From Bog-473 sp963741995 (GTDB taxonomy: Bacteria > Actinomycetota > Acidimicrobiia > Acidimicrobiales > RAAP-2): a stretch of 64,000 nucleotides of DNA. A program made the translations under genes and the position numbers. The number at the start of each line of letters is the position of its first letter. Within the stretch, counting starts at the first letter, position 1. Positions 49,482 through 57,547 of the stretch are shown here, one piece after another. The notes under the pieces are model-generated. The model did no database searches. It had not been told where the DNA came from and was given only the letters and a program-made list of their open reading frames with translations. The stretch is from positions 558,001 through 622,000 of the forward strand of contig CAVUKI010000001.1 in the NCBI GenBank assembly GCA_963741995.1, in the 5' to 3' direction.

Positions 49482-49506
49482 ACGGGCGCCTGCTTCAGGC
49501 GCCCGT
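49482..49506. terminator. 11-bp perfect hairpin in the 49300-49595 gap
   Basis: ACGGGCGCCTG - ctt - CAGGCGCCCGT, a perfect 11-bp stem with a 3-nt loop, between a rightward gene ending at 49299 and the leftward FtsX-like gene ending at 49596. Probably a bidirectional terminator. Nothing else convincing was seen in this 296-bp gap. Confidence 0.6.
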
Positions 49507-49595
49507 GGTGTCCCCGTTCGAAACGACCTGGATACCCGTACTGTCGTGTTGGGCAGTTCCCGAGTGGGTGAGCCACAGAACCGGTGGCGCCCCCG

Positions 49596-52025
49596 TCACT
49601 CCACCCGAAGCAGCCGGGCGGGCCGCGCCCGCACCGCCGCCAACGCCGGGCCGATGGCGAGCAGGAGGGCTCCGACCAGGACGGCCGCGCCCAGGCCCAC
49701 GATGATCCAGGGATCGACGATCGGGTCAGGGACGACGCCGACGTTGAGGGCGAAGGCCTTCCAGATAACTCGACCGAGCGCAATACCGACGGGGACACCA
49801 ACGACGAGGCCCACCATTGTGACCGTCATCGCCTGCCAGTACACCGTTGCTCCCAACTGGCGGCTTACAAACCCGAGCGCCTTGAGCAGTCCCATCTCCC
49901 GGCGCCGCCGACCCACGCTCACGACGAGCAGGTGGGTGAGAGTGGCGGCGCCGAAGAGAGCCAAGATGAGCCCGAGGATCAGTGGGAAGTCGACCGCCTC
50001 ACCGAAGTTCACGAGCGTCGTCGGGGTGAAGGGTGTCCCGACGTAGCTCTGACCGGTGGAGGTGATGTGGTCGATCGCCACGCGTCCCGAACCGCTCTGC
50101 GTGGCACTGGCCAGCACGGCGGTGTTCGCCAGGATCGATCCGACGCACTTCTTGTTGGCCGTGCCGCGCGGACACGCCGCCTGCTCGTACCCGCTGAGGG
50201 TCAGGAGCGCACCCGTGCCCAGCCCGACCTCTCCGTCGCCAACGCCGGTCGGGAGCGCGGCCGTCCCGACGACCCGGAACGGCACGGTGCGGGCGCGACC
50301 GGTGGGCGACGCGAACCGCACCCTTACGACGGCGCCAGCCTGGGTGTCGATCAGGCGCATGGTCGACGACCCCAACGCGATCTCACCGGTACGAGCGGGG
50401 AGTCGACCAGCGATGGCCACCAGAAGGGGTGTGCCGCGGACGGCGGCATACGCGGCTCCCTGTACGGTCACACCGTCGATGGAGAGGGGCGCGCCCGTGG
50501 CCACGGTGATGCGGTTGATTCCCTTGTGGCGTTCGAGCCCCCGGATCACCTGACGCTGATCGGCTTCTGGGCTCGCCGTGCTGGATGTGCTCGGTGTTCC
50601 GTAGATGATCACCTGGTAGGTATCGCCGAAGAGTGACGGGGTGGCGTCGAGGTGCGAGAGGCTCGACCCGAAGACGGCGGTGCCGCACAGCGCAGCTACG
50701 GCGAGCGCAGCGCCCAGGAGCGCGGTGGCCACAGGCGCCGAAGCGGCGCCGCGCCCGCGTTCGAGCGCGTTGCGCACCCCGACCACCATGGTCGGCGGGG
50801 CACCCGCCGCACCGACGAACCGGACGACGGCTGACGGGCGGGGACGGACTGCGTCCGCCCGGCCACGAGCGGCACGCAGTGACGGCCACACTCCGAGGAC
50901 GACCACGACCAGCACGGTGGCGAGCGCGCCCGGCAGAAGAACAGGTCCGTCGAAGCGGAGGCCCGTTGACGGCTCGGCGAGCCGAGCGTCGCCGACGGGC
51001 GCGAACGGGGAGAGGGCGTAAGCGAGGGCCAACGCCCCGACGGCGCCGACCAGAGCGACGAGCAAGGTGGACGCCATGCCCAGCGCCACCAGAACACCAC
51101 GGCCGAGCCCGAGCGCCTTGAGGATGGGGAACTCGTCGCTCTCCGCCCGGCGGGTCCGGCTCAGAGCCTGTCCGACCACGGCCGCCCCGGCCAGCGCGGC
51201 CAGCGCGGCCAGCAGCCACCAGCCGACCGCCTGCGGATGGATGGAACCGGCGATCAGCACCTCGGGGGTGCTCAGGTCGGTGAAATCGTCAATGCCGAGT
51301 GACTTGGCGTAGGTCTTGAAGGCGTCGACGTCGGCGGCTCCGTGACGCAGCTTCACCAGGTAGAGGAATCCCGATGTCGTCTTCGGCAACACGGAACGGG
51401 CGAAGGCCGGTGTCGTGTAGACGTCGTAGAGCGGGGTGGTCCCGGCCTGGAACTCGTCGACAGCCGCTTCAATGCCGACGACGTGGAACGACACGAACGG
51501 TCCCGTCGGCGGGGGACCCGCACCGCTGGCGTTGTTGACGGCTTCCGACTGGGAGGCCGCATACATCCTCATCCGCAGGACGGTCCCGACGTGGACCCCG
51601 TTGTCCCGCTGCAGGTTGAAGGAGGCAAGAACCTCGTCGGGTGACGACGGGTTGGGCATCCTGCCGGCGACGAGGTTGACGGTCCGGGACATCTCCTTAG
51701 GCGGCACGAACTCGACATTGAAGTTGTTGTTGTCGACCGGGTGCGTGCAGGCACACTCGGGCTGACCGTTATAGGCGACCGGTGCAGTCGTGATCGAGGC
51801 GACGGCGGGATACCGGGTGAGTTGCGGGAGGGGCGACCCGTTGAAGACGACGAAGTCGTAGCCGTGGGTCCGCACGAAGCTGGGGAATGCAGACGCCGTG
51901 CGTCTGCCCGCCGCGGCCGACGCCATGACGACGCCTCCGACGACCGCGACAAGGACTGCGAGCGCCAACCACGATCGCCACCGGCGGCGCAACTCGGCAC
52001 GGAAGATCAGTCCGAGCGCGTCCAC
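49596..52025 (-). CDS. FtsX-like ABC transporter permease
   Basis: An 809-residue MacB/FtsX-type permease. N-terminal span (SWLALAVLVAVVGGVVMASA) and a large extracellular domain (about 40-235). Spans 2-4 follow (WWLLAALAALAGAAVVGQAL; VLVALGMASTLLVALVGAVGALALAYAL; VLLPGALATVLVVVVLGVWP), then a second extracellular domain. The last spans are near the C-terminus (VDFPLILGLILALFGAATLTHLLVVSVGRRRREMGLLKALGF; TVTMVGLVVGVPVGIALGRVIW; IVGLGAAVLVGALLLAIGPALAAVRA). RRREMGLLKALG is the coupling segment that contacts the ATPase. No ATPase gene is adjacent, so its partner must be elsewhere. Cargo unknown. Confidence 0.88.
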   Translation of the reverse strand: MDALGLIFRAELRRRWRSWLALAVLVAVVGGVVMASAAAGRRTASAFPSFVRTHGYDFVVFNGSPLPQLTRYPAVASITTAPVAYNGQPECACTHPVDNNNFNVEFVPPKEMSRTVNLVAGRMPNPSSPDEVLASFNLQRDNGVHVGTVLRMRMYAASQSEAVNNASGAGPPPTGPFVSFHVVGIEAAVDEFQAGTTPLYDVYTTPAFARSVLPKTTSGFLYLVKLRHGAADVDAFKTYAKSLGIDDFTDLSTPEVLIAGSIHPQAVGWWLLAALAALAGAAVVGQALSRTRRAESDEFPILKALGLGRGVLVALGMASTLLVALVGAVGALALAYALSPFAPVGDARLAEPSTGLRFDGPVLLPGALATVLVVVVLGVWPSLRAARGRADAVRPRPSAVVRFVGAAGAPPTMVVGVRNALERGRGAASAPVATALLGAALAVAALCGTAVFGSSLSHLDATPSLFGDTYQVIIYGTPSTSSTASPEADQRQVIRGLERHKGINRITVATGAPLSIDGVTVQGAAYAAVRGTPLLVAIAGRLPARTGEIALGSSTMRLIDTQAGAVVRVRFASPTGRARTVPFRVVGTAALPTGVGDGEVGLGTGALLTLSGYEQAACPRGTANKKCVGSILANTAVLASATQSGSGRVAIDHITSTGQSYVGTPFTPTTLVNFGEAVDFPLILGLILALFGAATLTHLLVVSVGRRRREMGLLKALGFVSRQLGATVYWQAMTVTMVGLVVGVPVGIALGRVIWKAFALNVGVVPDPIVDPWIIVGLGAAVLVGALLLAIGPALAAVRARPARLLRVE

Positions 52026-52356
52026 GTGCCTGTCGCCTTCCCCGGCCGGTACCGGTGGCCGGCCCGGCCTGCGCGTCGCTTCACTAAATCAATCCGTCCA
52101 TGTCGACCGCGGTCGAACTCAAGTTCGCACCCCGGCGTGGCGCCACGGTGCGCCTTCAAGGAGGCTAGGGCGAGGGGGCGTCACGCTCCAGGGTGGCACC
52201 ACCCCATGACCCTGGTGGTATTCCCCCCACCTTGAACAGGGTGATCATGGCGGCCAACTCAGCCTTCGTCAGGGTGTCTCCATACGCTGCCGGCTCGGGG
52301 GGTCCGGGTGATTTGCCCGTGGCAGCCGTGCAGATGCTCTGACCACAGAGCCCCAG
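52026..52356. other. intergenic gap between divergent permease and Nudix genes
   Basis: No gene I can support. A CCAGGGT/ACCCTGG inverted repeat lies around 52190-52217. A short minus-strand frame here reads LTKAELAAMITLFKVGGIPPG but has no credible start. GC content begins to drop from here. Confidence 0.4.
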
Positions 52357-52362
52357 TAGCGT
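52357..52362 (+). promoter_or_regulatory. -10 box of a probable leaderless transcript
   Basis: TAGCGT ends 6 nt before the GTG at 52369 and decides that start over the ATG two codons later. Confidence 0.5.
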
Positions 52363-52368
52363 GATTCC

Positions 52369-52845
52369 GTGGCGATGTCTCCCTTCATAAGAAGGCTCCG
52401 AGACCTCATTGGAAACGAACTTCTGGTGCTCCCTTCGGCCGCCGTACTTCCAAGGGATGACAGGGGCAGGGTGCTCCTCGTTCGACTGGTAGACACGGGT
52501 CTTTGGGCAACCATTGGTGGAGCGATTGAGCCCGATGAGTCGCCACACGAGGCTGCCCTACGTGAGGCCGAAGAGGAGGCCGGGGTCAAACTCGAGCTCG
52601 GTGCGACTCTCGCTGTGTTGGGTGGTCCTGAGTACCGGATGACTTATCCCAATGGAGATCGGACGTCGTACGTCGTCACGGCCTTCGATGCCAAGATTGT
52701 CGGGGGAACGCCGACAGCCGACGACGATGAGACATCCGCGGTTGAGTGGTGGGACCCCAGCCGCCTGCCGCTGGACCAGATGAGCACCTTGACTCGGGCA
52801 CTTCTCAGAGACGTGGGGATCTCCGACGAAGCAATTCCGGATTAA
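52369..52845 (+). CDS. Nudix hydrolase
   Basis: Pyrophosphohydrolase of 158 residues with a complete Nudix box: GGAIEPDESPHEAALREAEEEAGV (G-x5-E-x7-R-E-x-x-E-E-x-G). Preceding strands LVLPSAAVLPRDDRGRVLLVRLVDTGLWATIGG and the later EYRMTYPNGDRTSYVVTAFDAKIVGG and EWWDPSRLP fit the fold. Substrate (nucleotide sugar, dinucleotide or oxidised nucleotide) cannot be told. The PhyH-type gene begins 17 nt downstream, so the two are probably one unit. This is the first gene of the lower-GC accessory stretch. Confidence 0.9.
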   Translation: MAMSPFIRRLRDLIGNELLVLPSAAVLPRDDRGRVLLVRLVDTGLWATIGGAIEPDESPHEAALREAEEEAGVKLELGATLAVLGGPEYRMTYPNGDRTSYVVTAFDAKIVGGTPTADDDETSAVEWWDPSRLPLDQMSTLTRALLRDVGISDEAIPD

Positions 52846-52862
52846 GACCCCATCAGGGTGAG

Positions 52863-53666
52863 ATGGATCAAAATGGTCCGGTGCTGGAGCCACCGGAGCT
52901 GGAGCGCTTCATCAAGGACGGCTCTGTCCTCGTTCGTTCCGCCTTCTCGACCGAACTGGCTGAGGAATGTCGTGTCTCGGCAGCCCAGCAGTTGGGTATC
53001 GACCTTGCGAGCCCGAGCACGTGGCGACGACCAGTGGTCAGGGGTGTGCCGACGGGAGATTGTTTCAGGCAGGCGGCCAACGCCCCGCAGTTGCTCGACG
53101 CCATTGGCCAGTTGGTCGACCCTGATCCCTGGCAGGACCGCCCGAACCTGGGTGCCTTCGTAGTGAGATTCCCCAGCCAGGAGGAGCCGGGGGACACCGG
53201 GTGGCACATCGATTCGAGCTTCCAACCAACGGGTGCATCCCGCTGGTTCGTGAACTACCGATCGAGGGGGAGGGCGCTGCTCTTGTTCTGCCTGCTCTCC
53301 GACGTGGGGATGGACGACGCACCGAGCCGCCTGGTCCCTGGCTCTCATCTCGAGATGGCGAGGCTGCTTGTTCCAGCCGGCGAAGAGGGACTGCCTGGCG
53401 CCTACGAAGGCCAAGAATCAAAGATCCCGCTGCCAGAATCGAAGAGAGGTTTGGTGTTCGCATTTGGTTCTGCGGGCGACGTGTTCATCTGTCACCCCTT
53501 TTTGGTGCATGCCGCCAGTTGGCCCCACCGGGGTACACAACCCAGGTTCCTGGCCCAACCGCCGATCGCACTCCCAGATGGACTGCAACTCGATGGTCCA
53601 ATGAATCGGCTGTCTCCTGTGGCGAAAGCGATTCGGCTTGGCATCAGCGTGGGAGAAGGTTCCTAA
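52863..53666 (+). CDS. phytanoyl-CoA dioxygenase (PhyH)-family oxygenase
   Basis: Fe(II)/2-oxoglutarate-dependent oxygenase, 267 residues. The metal site is visible: WHIDSSF supplies H-x-D (about 119-121), and the distal His is in VFICHPFLVHAASWPHRG (about 221). LVPGSHLEMARLL is the typical PhyH strand after the core. ATG 52863 fits the PhyH start (PPELERFIKDGSVLVRSAFS). Secondary-metabolite or small-molecule hydroxylation is the usual role in bacteria, but the substrate is unknown. It follows the Nudix gene by 17 nt. Confidence 0.85.
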   Translation: MDQNGPVLEPPELERFIKDGSVLVRSAFSTELAEECRVSAAQQLGIDLASPSTWRRPVVRGVPTGDCFRQAANAPQLLDAIGQLVDPDPWQDRPNLGAFVVRFPSQEEPGDTGWHIDSSFQPTGASRWFVNYRSRGRALLLFCLLSDVGMDDAPSRLVPGSHLEMARLLVPAGEEGLPGAYEGQESKIPLPESKRGLVFAFGSAGDVFICHPFLVHAASWPHRGTQPRFLAQPPIALPDGLQLDGPMNRLSPVAKAIRLGISVGEGS

Positions 53667-53720
53667 GGATCGCTATGGAGGTGCCCGAGTTCGCTGGGAT
53701 GGGGCGCCCGCCCCTGGTCA

Positions 53721-54230
53721 CTACTCGGACGCGTTGGTACGAGTGGCTGACGACCCGTAGACAGCGTCATCGGAATTCGCCTGCCACGCTCTGCCGATCC
53801 GCATGAGACAGATCACGGCCAGGACGACAAAGCTCCCTTCGACGATCAGGCTTACGGTGCCGAGGAGGTAGCCCCAATTGCCCACATCACCCGAGTCGCC
53901 AGGAAGGCCCATGGTTCGCGACAGGATGTATCCGGTCATAGGTCCGATGCTCGATGCCAGTCCGAGCAGCCACCCGAGCGTTTTGCCGCGAATAATGAGC
54001 GCGGCGCTTATTGTGCTGCTGATCTCGACCATGTAGTAGCCGTACTTCAACCACAGGGGAGATTGGTCTCCCAGCAGACCGCCTTGGTCCTGCAAATGGA
54101 TTACAGCGATGGCGAGCGCAAGACTGGCACCAACAACGAGAAATGGAACGTTGGTTTGGGTGTCGTCGCTTAATAGGAACGCCGCGACGCGTTGCTCGGA
54201 TAACGCTTCGTTCACTGATGCCAATGTCAT
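53721..54230 (-). CDS. integral membrane protein, unknown
   Basis: A 169-residue protein with about four membrane helices: VPFLVVGASLALAIAVIHLQ (about 28-47), YGYYMVEISSTISAALII (about 63-80), LGWLLGLASSIGPMTGYIL (about 84-102) and GYLLGTVSLIVEGSFVVLAVICL (about 118-140). It has a short hydrophilic N-terminus and a C-terminal tail rich in Ser/Asp. Not a family I can name. It converges with the PhyH gene and precedes the IS110 element. Base composition is lower in GC than the flanking core genes. Confidence 0.6.
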   Translation of the reverse strand: MTLASVNEALSEQRVAAFLLSDDTQTNVPFLVVGASLALAIAVIHLQDQGGLLGDQSPLWLKYGYYMVEISSTISAALIIRGKTLGWLLGLASSIGPMTGYILSRTMGLPGDSGDVGNWGYLLGTVSLIVEGSFVVLAVICLMRIGRAWQANSDDAVYGSSATRTNASE

Positions 54231-54363
54231 GGACTCACTCCTCTTCGCTCTCAGCAGTCAATGGACCGTTGAATGGGTACTTACGAGGACCTACGAGGGA
54301 AGGGAGGGTCGGGATTGACGAAGGAAGTGAACGTTCCGTGACGTAGTCGCGGAGTCTTCAAGA

Positions 54364-54473
54364 CTTGGACGGCGCAGTAGGCAGGGTGCTCAAGTGCCCG
54401 GATCAGCTGCGGCTTGACGCTTGTTGCGCCGTCCGAGAAGGCGTCGGAGTCTGACGATCGGACGATCGTCAGA
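54364..54473 (+). repeat. highly structured noncoding segment next to the IS110 left end
   Basis: Two strong inverted repeats lie in tandem. First, GGACGGCGCA (54367-54376) with its perfect complement at 54425-54434, extendable to about 13 bp, encloses a 48-nt loop with a GGGTGC/GTGCCC hairpin. Second, TCTGACGATCG (54450-54460) with its complement at 54463-54473 has a 2-nt loop. No coding frame is supported. It lies just outside the inferred IS boundary. Confidence 0.5.
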
Positions 54474-54582
54474 GGGCGCCCCTAATCAGTATGGAACGGC
54501 CGGCTCCTCCGGCATCCGCATCTTCGTGGATCATTCACCTATGCGGTGAACGGAGCCGACATACGGAAGGAAGGAGCCAGCC

Positions 54583-55686
54583 GTGTCCAGTATTGCCCAC
54601 CGAGGTTTCGTCCACCTGGGGATGGACGTCGCGAAGGACTCGATCGCCGTGGCGGTGCTCTCGCCCGATCGCGACACCGCCGAGGTCGACAAAATCTTCC
54701 ACGACTCCGACTCGGTGCGACGACTGGTCAAGCGTCTGGGCAAGCCCAAGGAAATCTGGGCTTGCTACGAAGCAGGTCCGACCGGTTACGACCTCCAACG
54801 TCTGCTCACGTCGATGGGGGTGCGCTGCGACGTGGTGGCACCCTCGCTGATCCCGAAGAGCTCGGGCGATCGGGTGAAGACCGACCGTCGGGATGCCCGA
54901 CGACTGGCGGGCTTGCACCGAGCCGGTGAGCTCACCCCGGTCGCCATCCCAACGCCCGCCCAAGAGGGAGTACGCGACCTGTGTCGCACCCGCGGTGACA
55001 TGGTCCAAGACCTCACCCGGGCCCGCAATCGATTGAGTGGGTTCCTGCTGCGTCACAGTGTCGTGTGGCGAGGAGGGTCACCGTGGACCGAACGCCATCG
55101 ACGATGGCTCGCCACGCTGTCCTTCGACGATCCGGCCATCGGGGCGACCTACTCGCACTACCTGGCCACCGTGAAGCTACGGGACACCGCGCTCGAGTCG
55201 GTCGAGGCCGACCTCGTGCCGTGGTGCACCAAGGATCCCTTCGGTGACCAAGTGCAACGCTTGGCCGCCTATCGGGGCGTGACCAGAATCGGTGCGCTGT
55301 GTCTGGCCGCCGAGGTCTTCGATTGGCGCCGCTTCCCGAGAGCGAGACCCTTCATGAGCTTCACCGGCCTCGTGCCCGGGGAGAACTCGACGGGGCTCAC
55401 TCAGCGTCGGGGCTCGATCACCCGGGCCGGCAACGCCCACTTGCGGGGCCAGCTCTGTGAAGCAGCCTGGGCCTATCAGCACAGTCCGAACGTCGGTGCG
55501 GGCATCAGAGAGCGTCAAGTTGGGGTGCCACCAGAGACCGTGGCCCGCTCGTGGGCAGCACAGATCCGACTGTCCCGACGCTTCCGACAACTCGCTGCCC
55601 ATAAGAACGTGCGCTCGGTCGTGGCGGCAGCGATCGCCCGAGAACTCGCCGGCTTCCTCTGGGCCGAGATGGTGGCCGAGGTCTGA
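54583..55686 (+). CDS. IS110-family DEDD transposase (recombinase)
   Basis: A 367-residue recombinase. The RuvC-like N-terminal domain holds the DEDD tetrad: D15 (LGMDVAKDSIAV), E63 (CYEAGPTGYDLQ), D101 and D104 (KTDRRDARRLAGL). A helical linker follows. The C-terminal Tnp_20 domain (about 205-330) has LAAYRGVTRIGALCLAAE, FMSFTGLVPGENSTG, and the proposed catalytic Ser278 in RRGSITRAGNAHLRGQL. The GTG start is preceded by a strong GGAAGGAAGGAG, in contrast to the leaderless style of neighbouring genes. All key residues are present, so the enzyme may be active. Members of this family are guided by an RNA encoded in the element. Confidence 0.93.
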   Translation: MSSIAHRGFVHLGMDVAKDSIAVAVLSPDRDTAEVDKIFHDSDSVRRLVKRLGKPKEIWACYEAGPTGYDLQRLLTSMGVRCDVVAPSLIPKSSGDRVKTDRRDARRLAGLHRAGELTPVAIPTPAQEGVRDLCRTRGDMVQDLTRARNRLSGFLLRHSVVWRGGSPWTERHRRWLATLSFDDPAIGATYSHYLATVKLRDTALESVEADLVPWCTKDPFGDQVQRLAAYRGVTRIGALCLAAEVFDWRRFPRARPFMSFTGLVPGENSTGLTQRRGSITRAGNAHLRGQLCEAAWAYQHSPNVGAGIRERQVGVPPETVARSWAAQIRLSRRFRQLAAHKNVRSVVAAAIARELAGFLWAEMVAEV

Positions 55687-55833
55687 CACCATGATCTTCC
55701 CCTCGCTCAGCGTGCGATCGGCGCCGCGTCTGAGCGAGCCCTCCACGACGCGCCGGAGCACCGCCGCAGCAGATTCGATCCTCGCCGGCGTTACGTCCAG
55801 CGTCCTTCTTTGCGAGGGCGTCACGGACGCCCC
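55687..55833 (+). ncRNA. candidate bridge/seek-RNA region in the IS110 right end
   Basis: A 147-nt noncoding stretch between the transposase stop and the right junction. It contains a 9-bp perfect stem (CTCGCTCAG at 55702-55710 with CTGAGCGAG at 55730-55738, 19-nt loop containing GGCGCC), further GC-rich pairing potential, and a terminal hairpin GGGCGTC-acg-GACGCCC (55816-55832) ending at the CT core. IS110-family elements encode guide RNAs in such ends. The 99-nt left end, with hairpins at 54499-54513 and 54534-54550, is the alternative site. The guide loops were not identified. Confidence 0.35.
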
Positions 55834-55987
55834 TATTCAGAGGCAACCACCTGCGAATGGCTTTTCTGCGATTCCGACTCGCGTACATCATCGTGGCGGT
55901 TCTCCGATCCACTGCGCTCCGGCGCGTCGTCGATGGCTCGCTCGACCACCACCATCATCGGCACGGGGACACGAGTAGCAGCCTCCA

Positions 55988-56051
55988 CCCCGGTGTCAAC
56001 ACCGTTCGTCCTCACCCTTCGGGCTCCGGGCGCTCCGTGTTGACACCGGGG
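55988..56051. repeat. 15-bp perfect inverted repeat
   Basis: CCCCGGTGTCAACAC (55988-56002) and its exact complement at 56037-56051 enclose a 34-nt loop with an internal CCC-ttc-GGG hairpin. Each arm contains its own small dyad (GGTGT-ca-ACACC). It lies in the 435-bp gap between the IS110 right end and a methyltransferase gene, where I find no supported coding sequence. Confidence 0.65.
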
Positions 56052-56269
56052 CCCCTCCGACTGCTCAAAAGCGATCAGGCGCCGCACCTCCGGTGCGTCG
56101 CGTCCAAAAGACAGTCAGAAGGACCGATGCGCGGGAGGTTGACAGGCCGTTCCACATCAATCGCTGGGAAGCTGGGACAGTCCGGCACGACTCGGTCACC
56201 CCCAGGTGTGAATCTTGATCGCCCCTTCACGTCGTGGCAGCAGGCGAAATCCGATGGCAGACTCGGCGC

Positions 56270-57028
56270 ATGGGGTCCATCGTCTGGGGCAAAGAGATCG
56301 CGAAAGTGTATGACGCGACCTACGCCGCTCTGGAGGAGCCGTCAGTGGTCGATCCAATGGTGGACCTACTCGCCCAGCTGGTTGGCGATGATGCTGCCCT
56401 AGAGTTTGCTGTCGGCACGGGTCGGATTGCCCTGCCGCTCAGTGCGCGCGGGGTTCCGGTCCATGGCATCGAGCTCTCGCCCGAGATGGTGGAGCAGTTC
56501 CGACGCAAGCAAGGTGCCGATGCAGTCCCTGTGACGATCGGCGACATGGCTACGACGCTCGTGTCGGGCCGTTTCGATCTCGTCTATGTGGTCGCCAACT
56601 CAATCATGAACCTGACGACCCAAGAGGAGCAGATCGCCGTGTTCTCGAACGCGTCCGCCCACCTCCCCCCCGGTGGGCATTTCGTGATCGAGTTGATGGT
56701 CCCTCAGCTTCGTCGAGTACCTCCGTCCGAGGTGGCCTGGGTCTTCAGGCTGGACCCCGACCACGTCGGCATCGAGACGTTCGACGACGTGGTGGGTCAG
56801 GTGGCGTGGTCCCATCACTGGATAGAAATTGACGGTCGCTTGGTACGTCACTCTGCTCCGTACCGGTACATCTGGCCGTCGGAGCTACTCCTGATGGCGA
56901 AAATGACTGGGTTCGAGTTGCTTGATCGCTGGGGCGATTGGGACCGGTCGGCGTTCAATTCGCAGAGCGAGAAGCAGGTCACGGTCTTCGTCAAGACGGG
57001 ACAAGTGGGCCCAGCCCCAGATCAATAG
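56270..57028 (+). CDS. class I SAM-dependent methyltransferase
   Basis: A 252-residue methyltransferase: GKEIAKVYDATYAAL at the N-terminus, motif I as LEFAVGTGRIALPLSARG (E/A-x-G-x-G-R), IELSPEMVEQFRRK (acidic end of strand 2), FDLVYVVANSIMNLTTQEEQIAVF (motif IV region) and HLPPGGHFVIELMVP (post-I motif). The architecture matches methyltransferase domain 25/41-type proteins acting on small molecules. ATG 56270 is chosen because it begins just before the conserved N-terminal helix and a CAGACT hexamer lies 6 nt upstream. Substrate unknown. Confidence 0.85.
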   Translation: MGSIVWGKEIAKVYDATYAALEEPSVVDPMVDLLAQLVGDDAALEFAVGTGRIALPLSARGVPVHGIELSPEMVEQFRRKQGADAVPVTIGDMATTLVSGRFDLVYVVANSIMNLTTQEEQIAVFSNASAHLPPGGHFVIELMVPQLRRVPPSEVAWVFRLDPDHVGIETFDDVVGQVAWSHHWIEIDGRLVRHSAPYRYIWPSELLLMAKMTGFELLDRWGDWDRSAFNSQSEKQVTVFVKTGQVGPAPDQ

Positions 57029-57137
57029 AGCGTTCAGAAGGCGAGTCGTTATCTGCACCCGTGCACCGGGACTGGGACAACACATGTCCGTTGGACTGTC
57101 CTAGGCTTGCGTAGCGCTTTTTGCGGACGGAGTTCAC

Positions 57138-57392
57138 GTGCAGGACATTCTCATCGCCGTTTCCGATACCGGTGGTGGTTGGGTCGGTTGGGTAATCCTG
57201 GCGGTCATCTTCGGGTTCATCGCTTTGATGCTCTTCGGGGACTTGCGGGCAAGGCTCAGGAACGGACTTATCAAGCGGCGGTCCCGCTACCAGGTCCCTA
57301 GCTCTCCACCCCCTAGCGACAATGCACGACCTCAAAGGGACGATTGGGCCGATGAACAACATGAACGACGCAGAGAGTCAGACGAGAGCTAG
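57138..57392 (+). CDS. small single-pass membrane protein
   Basis: An 84-residue protein with one membrane span (about 14-35, GWVGWVILAVIFGFIALMLFGD), then a basic segment (LRARLRNGLIKRRSRY) and a polar, Pro/Ser/Arg/Glu-rich tail. The layout predicts an external N-terminus and cytoplasmic tail. GTG 57138 is preceded by GGACGGAG. Not a known family. The following gap (57393-57547) contains an ATCCCTCC/GGGGGGAT hairpin that could terminate transcription. Confidence 0.5.
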   Translation: MQDILIAVSDTGGGWVGWVILAVIFGFIALMLFGDLRARLRNGLIKRRSRYQVPSSPPPSDNARPQRDDWADEQHERRRESDES

Positions 57393-57547
57393 CTGCGGCA
57401 TCCCATTTCTCTTGGGGGCCGTCCGCCGGTCTGCTGACCACACCCCGTACGCAGGCAGTGGGGCGCATAGACACATCCCTCCAAGGGGGGATTCACTTGG
57501 ATCAAACGTGATCGTTCTTGTCGCCGCTGAGCCGTGAACATCCGCCC

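Larger units (their letters stand above)
54482..55834 (+). mobile_element. IS110-family insertion sequence, about 1.35 kb
   Basis: A single DEDD transposase gene flanked by short noncoding ends, without terminal inverted repeats, as expected of IS110. Boundaries are inferred from near-identical junctions: CGCCCCTAATCAG at 54477-54489 on the left and CGCCCCTATTCAG at 55828-55840 on the right (12 of 13 identical, sharing a central CT). In IS621-like elements a CT core is common to donor and target. The element would leave 99 nt (54484-54582) before the transposase and 147 nt after it. It lies in a lower-GC accessory stretch next to a perfect palindrome. Confidence 0.7.

Noticed and set aside
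49505..49560. tRNA T-arm (GTTCGAAAC) in the gap before the FtsX-like gene
   Set aside because: No acceptor, D- or anticodon arm can be built around it.
52165..52548. Minus-strand frame opposite the start of the Nudix gene
   Set aside because: Overlaps the Nudix gene and has no recognisable domain; only a short stretch looks protein-like.
54450..54473. Terminal inverted repeat of the IS element
   Set aside because: It is a self-contained palindrome with no partner at the right end; IS110 elements lack TIRs.
55988..56051. Integron attC site
   Set aside because: The arms lack the RYYYAAC/GTTRRRY core spacing and no integrase is present.
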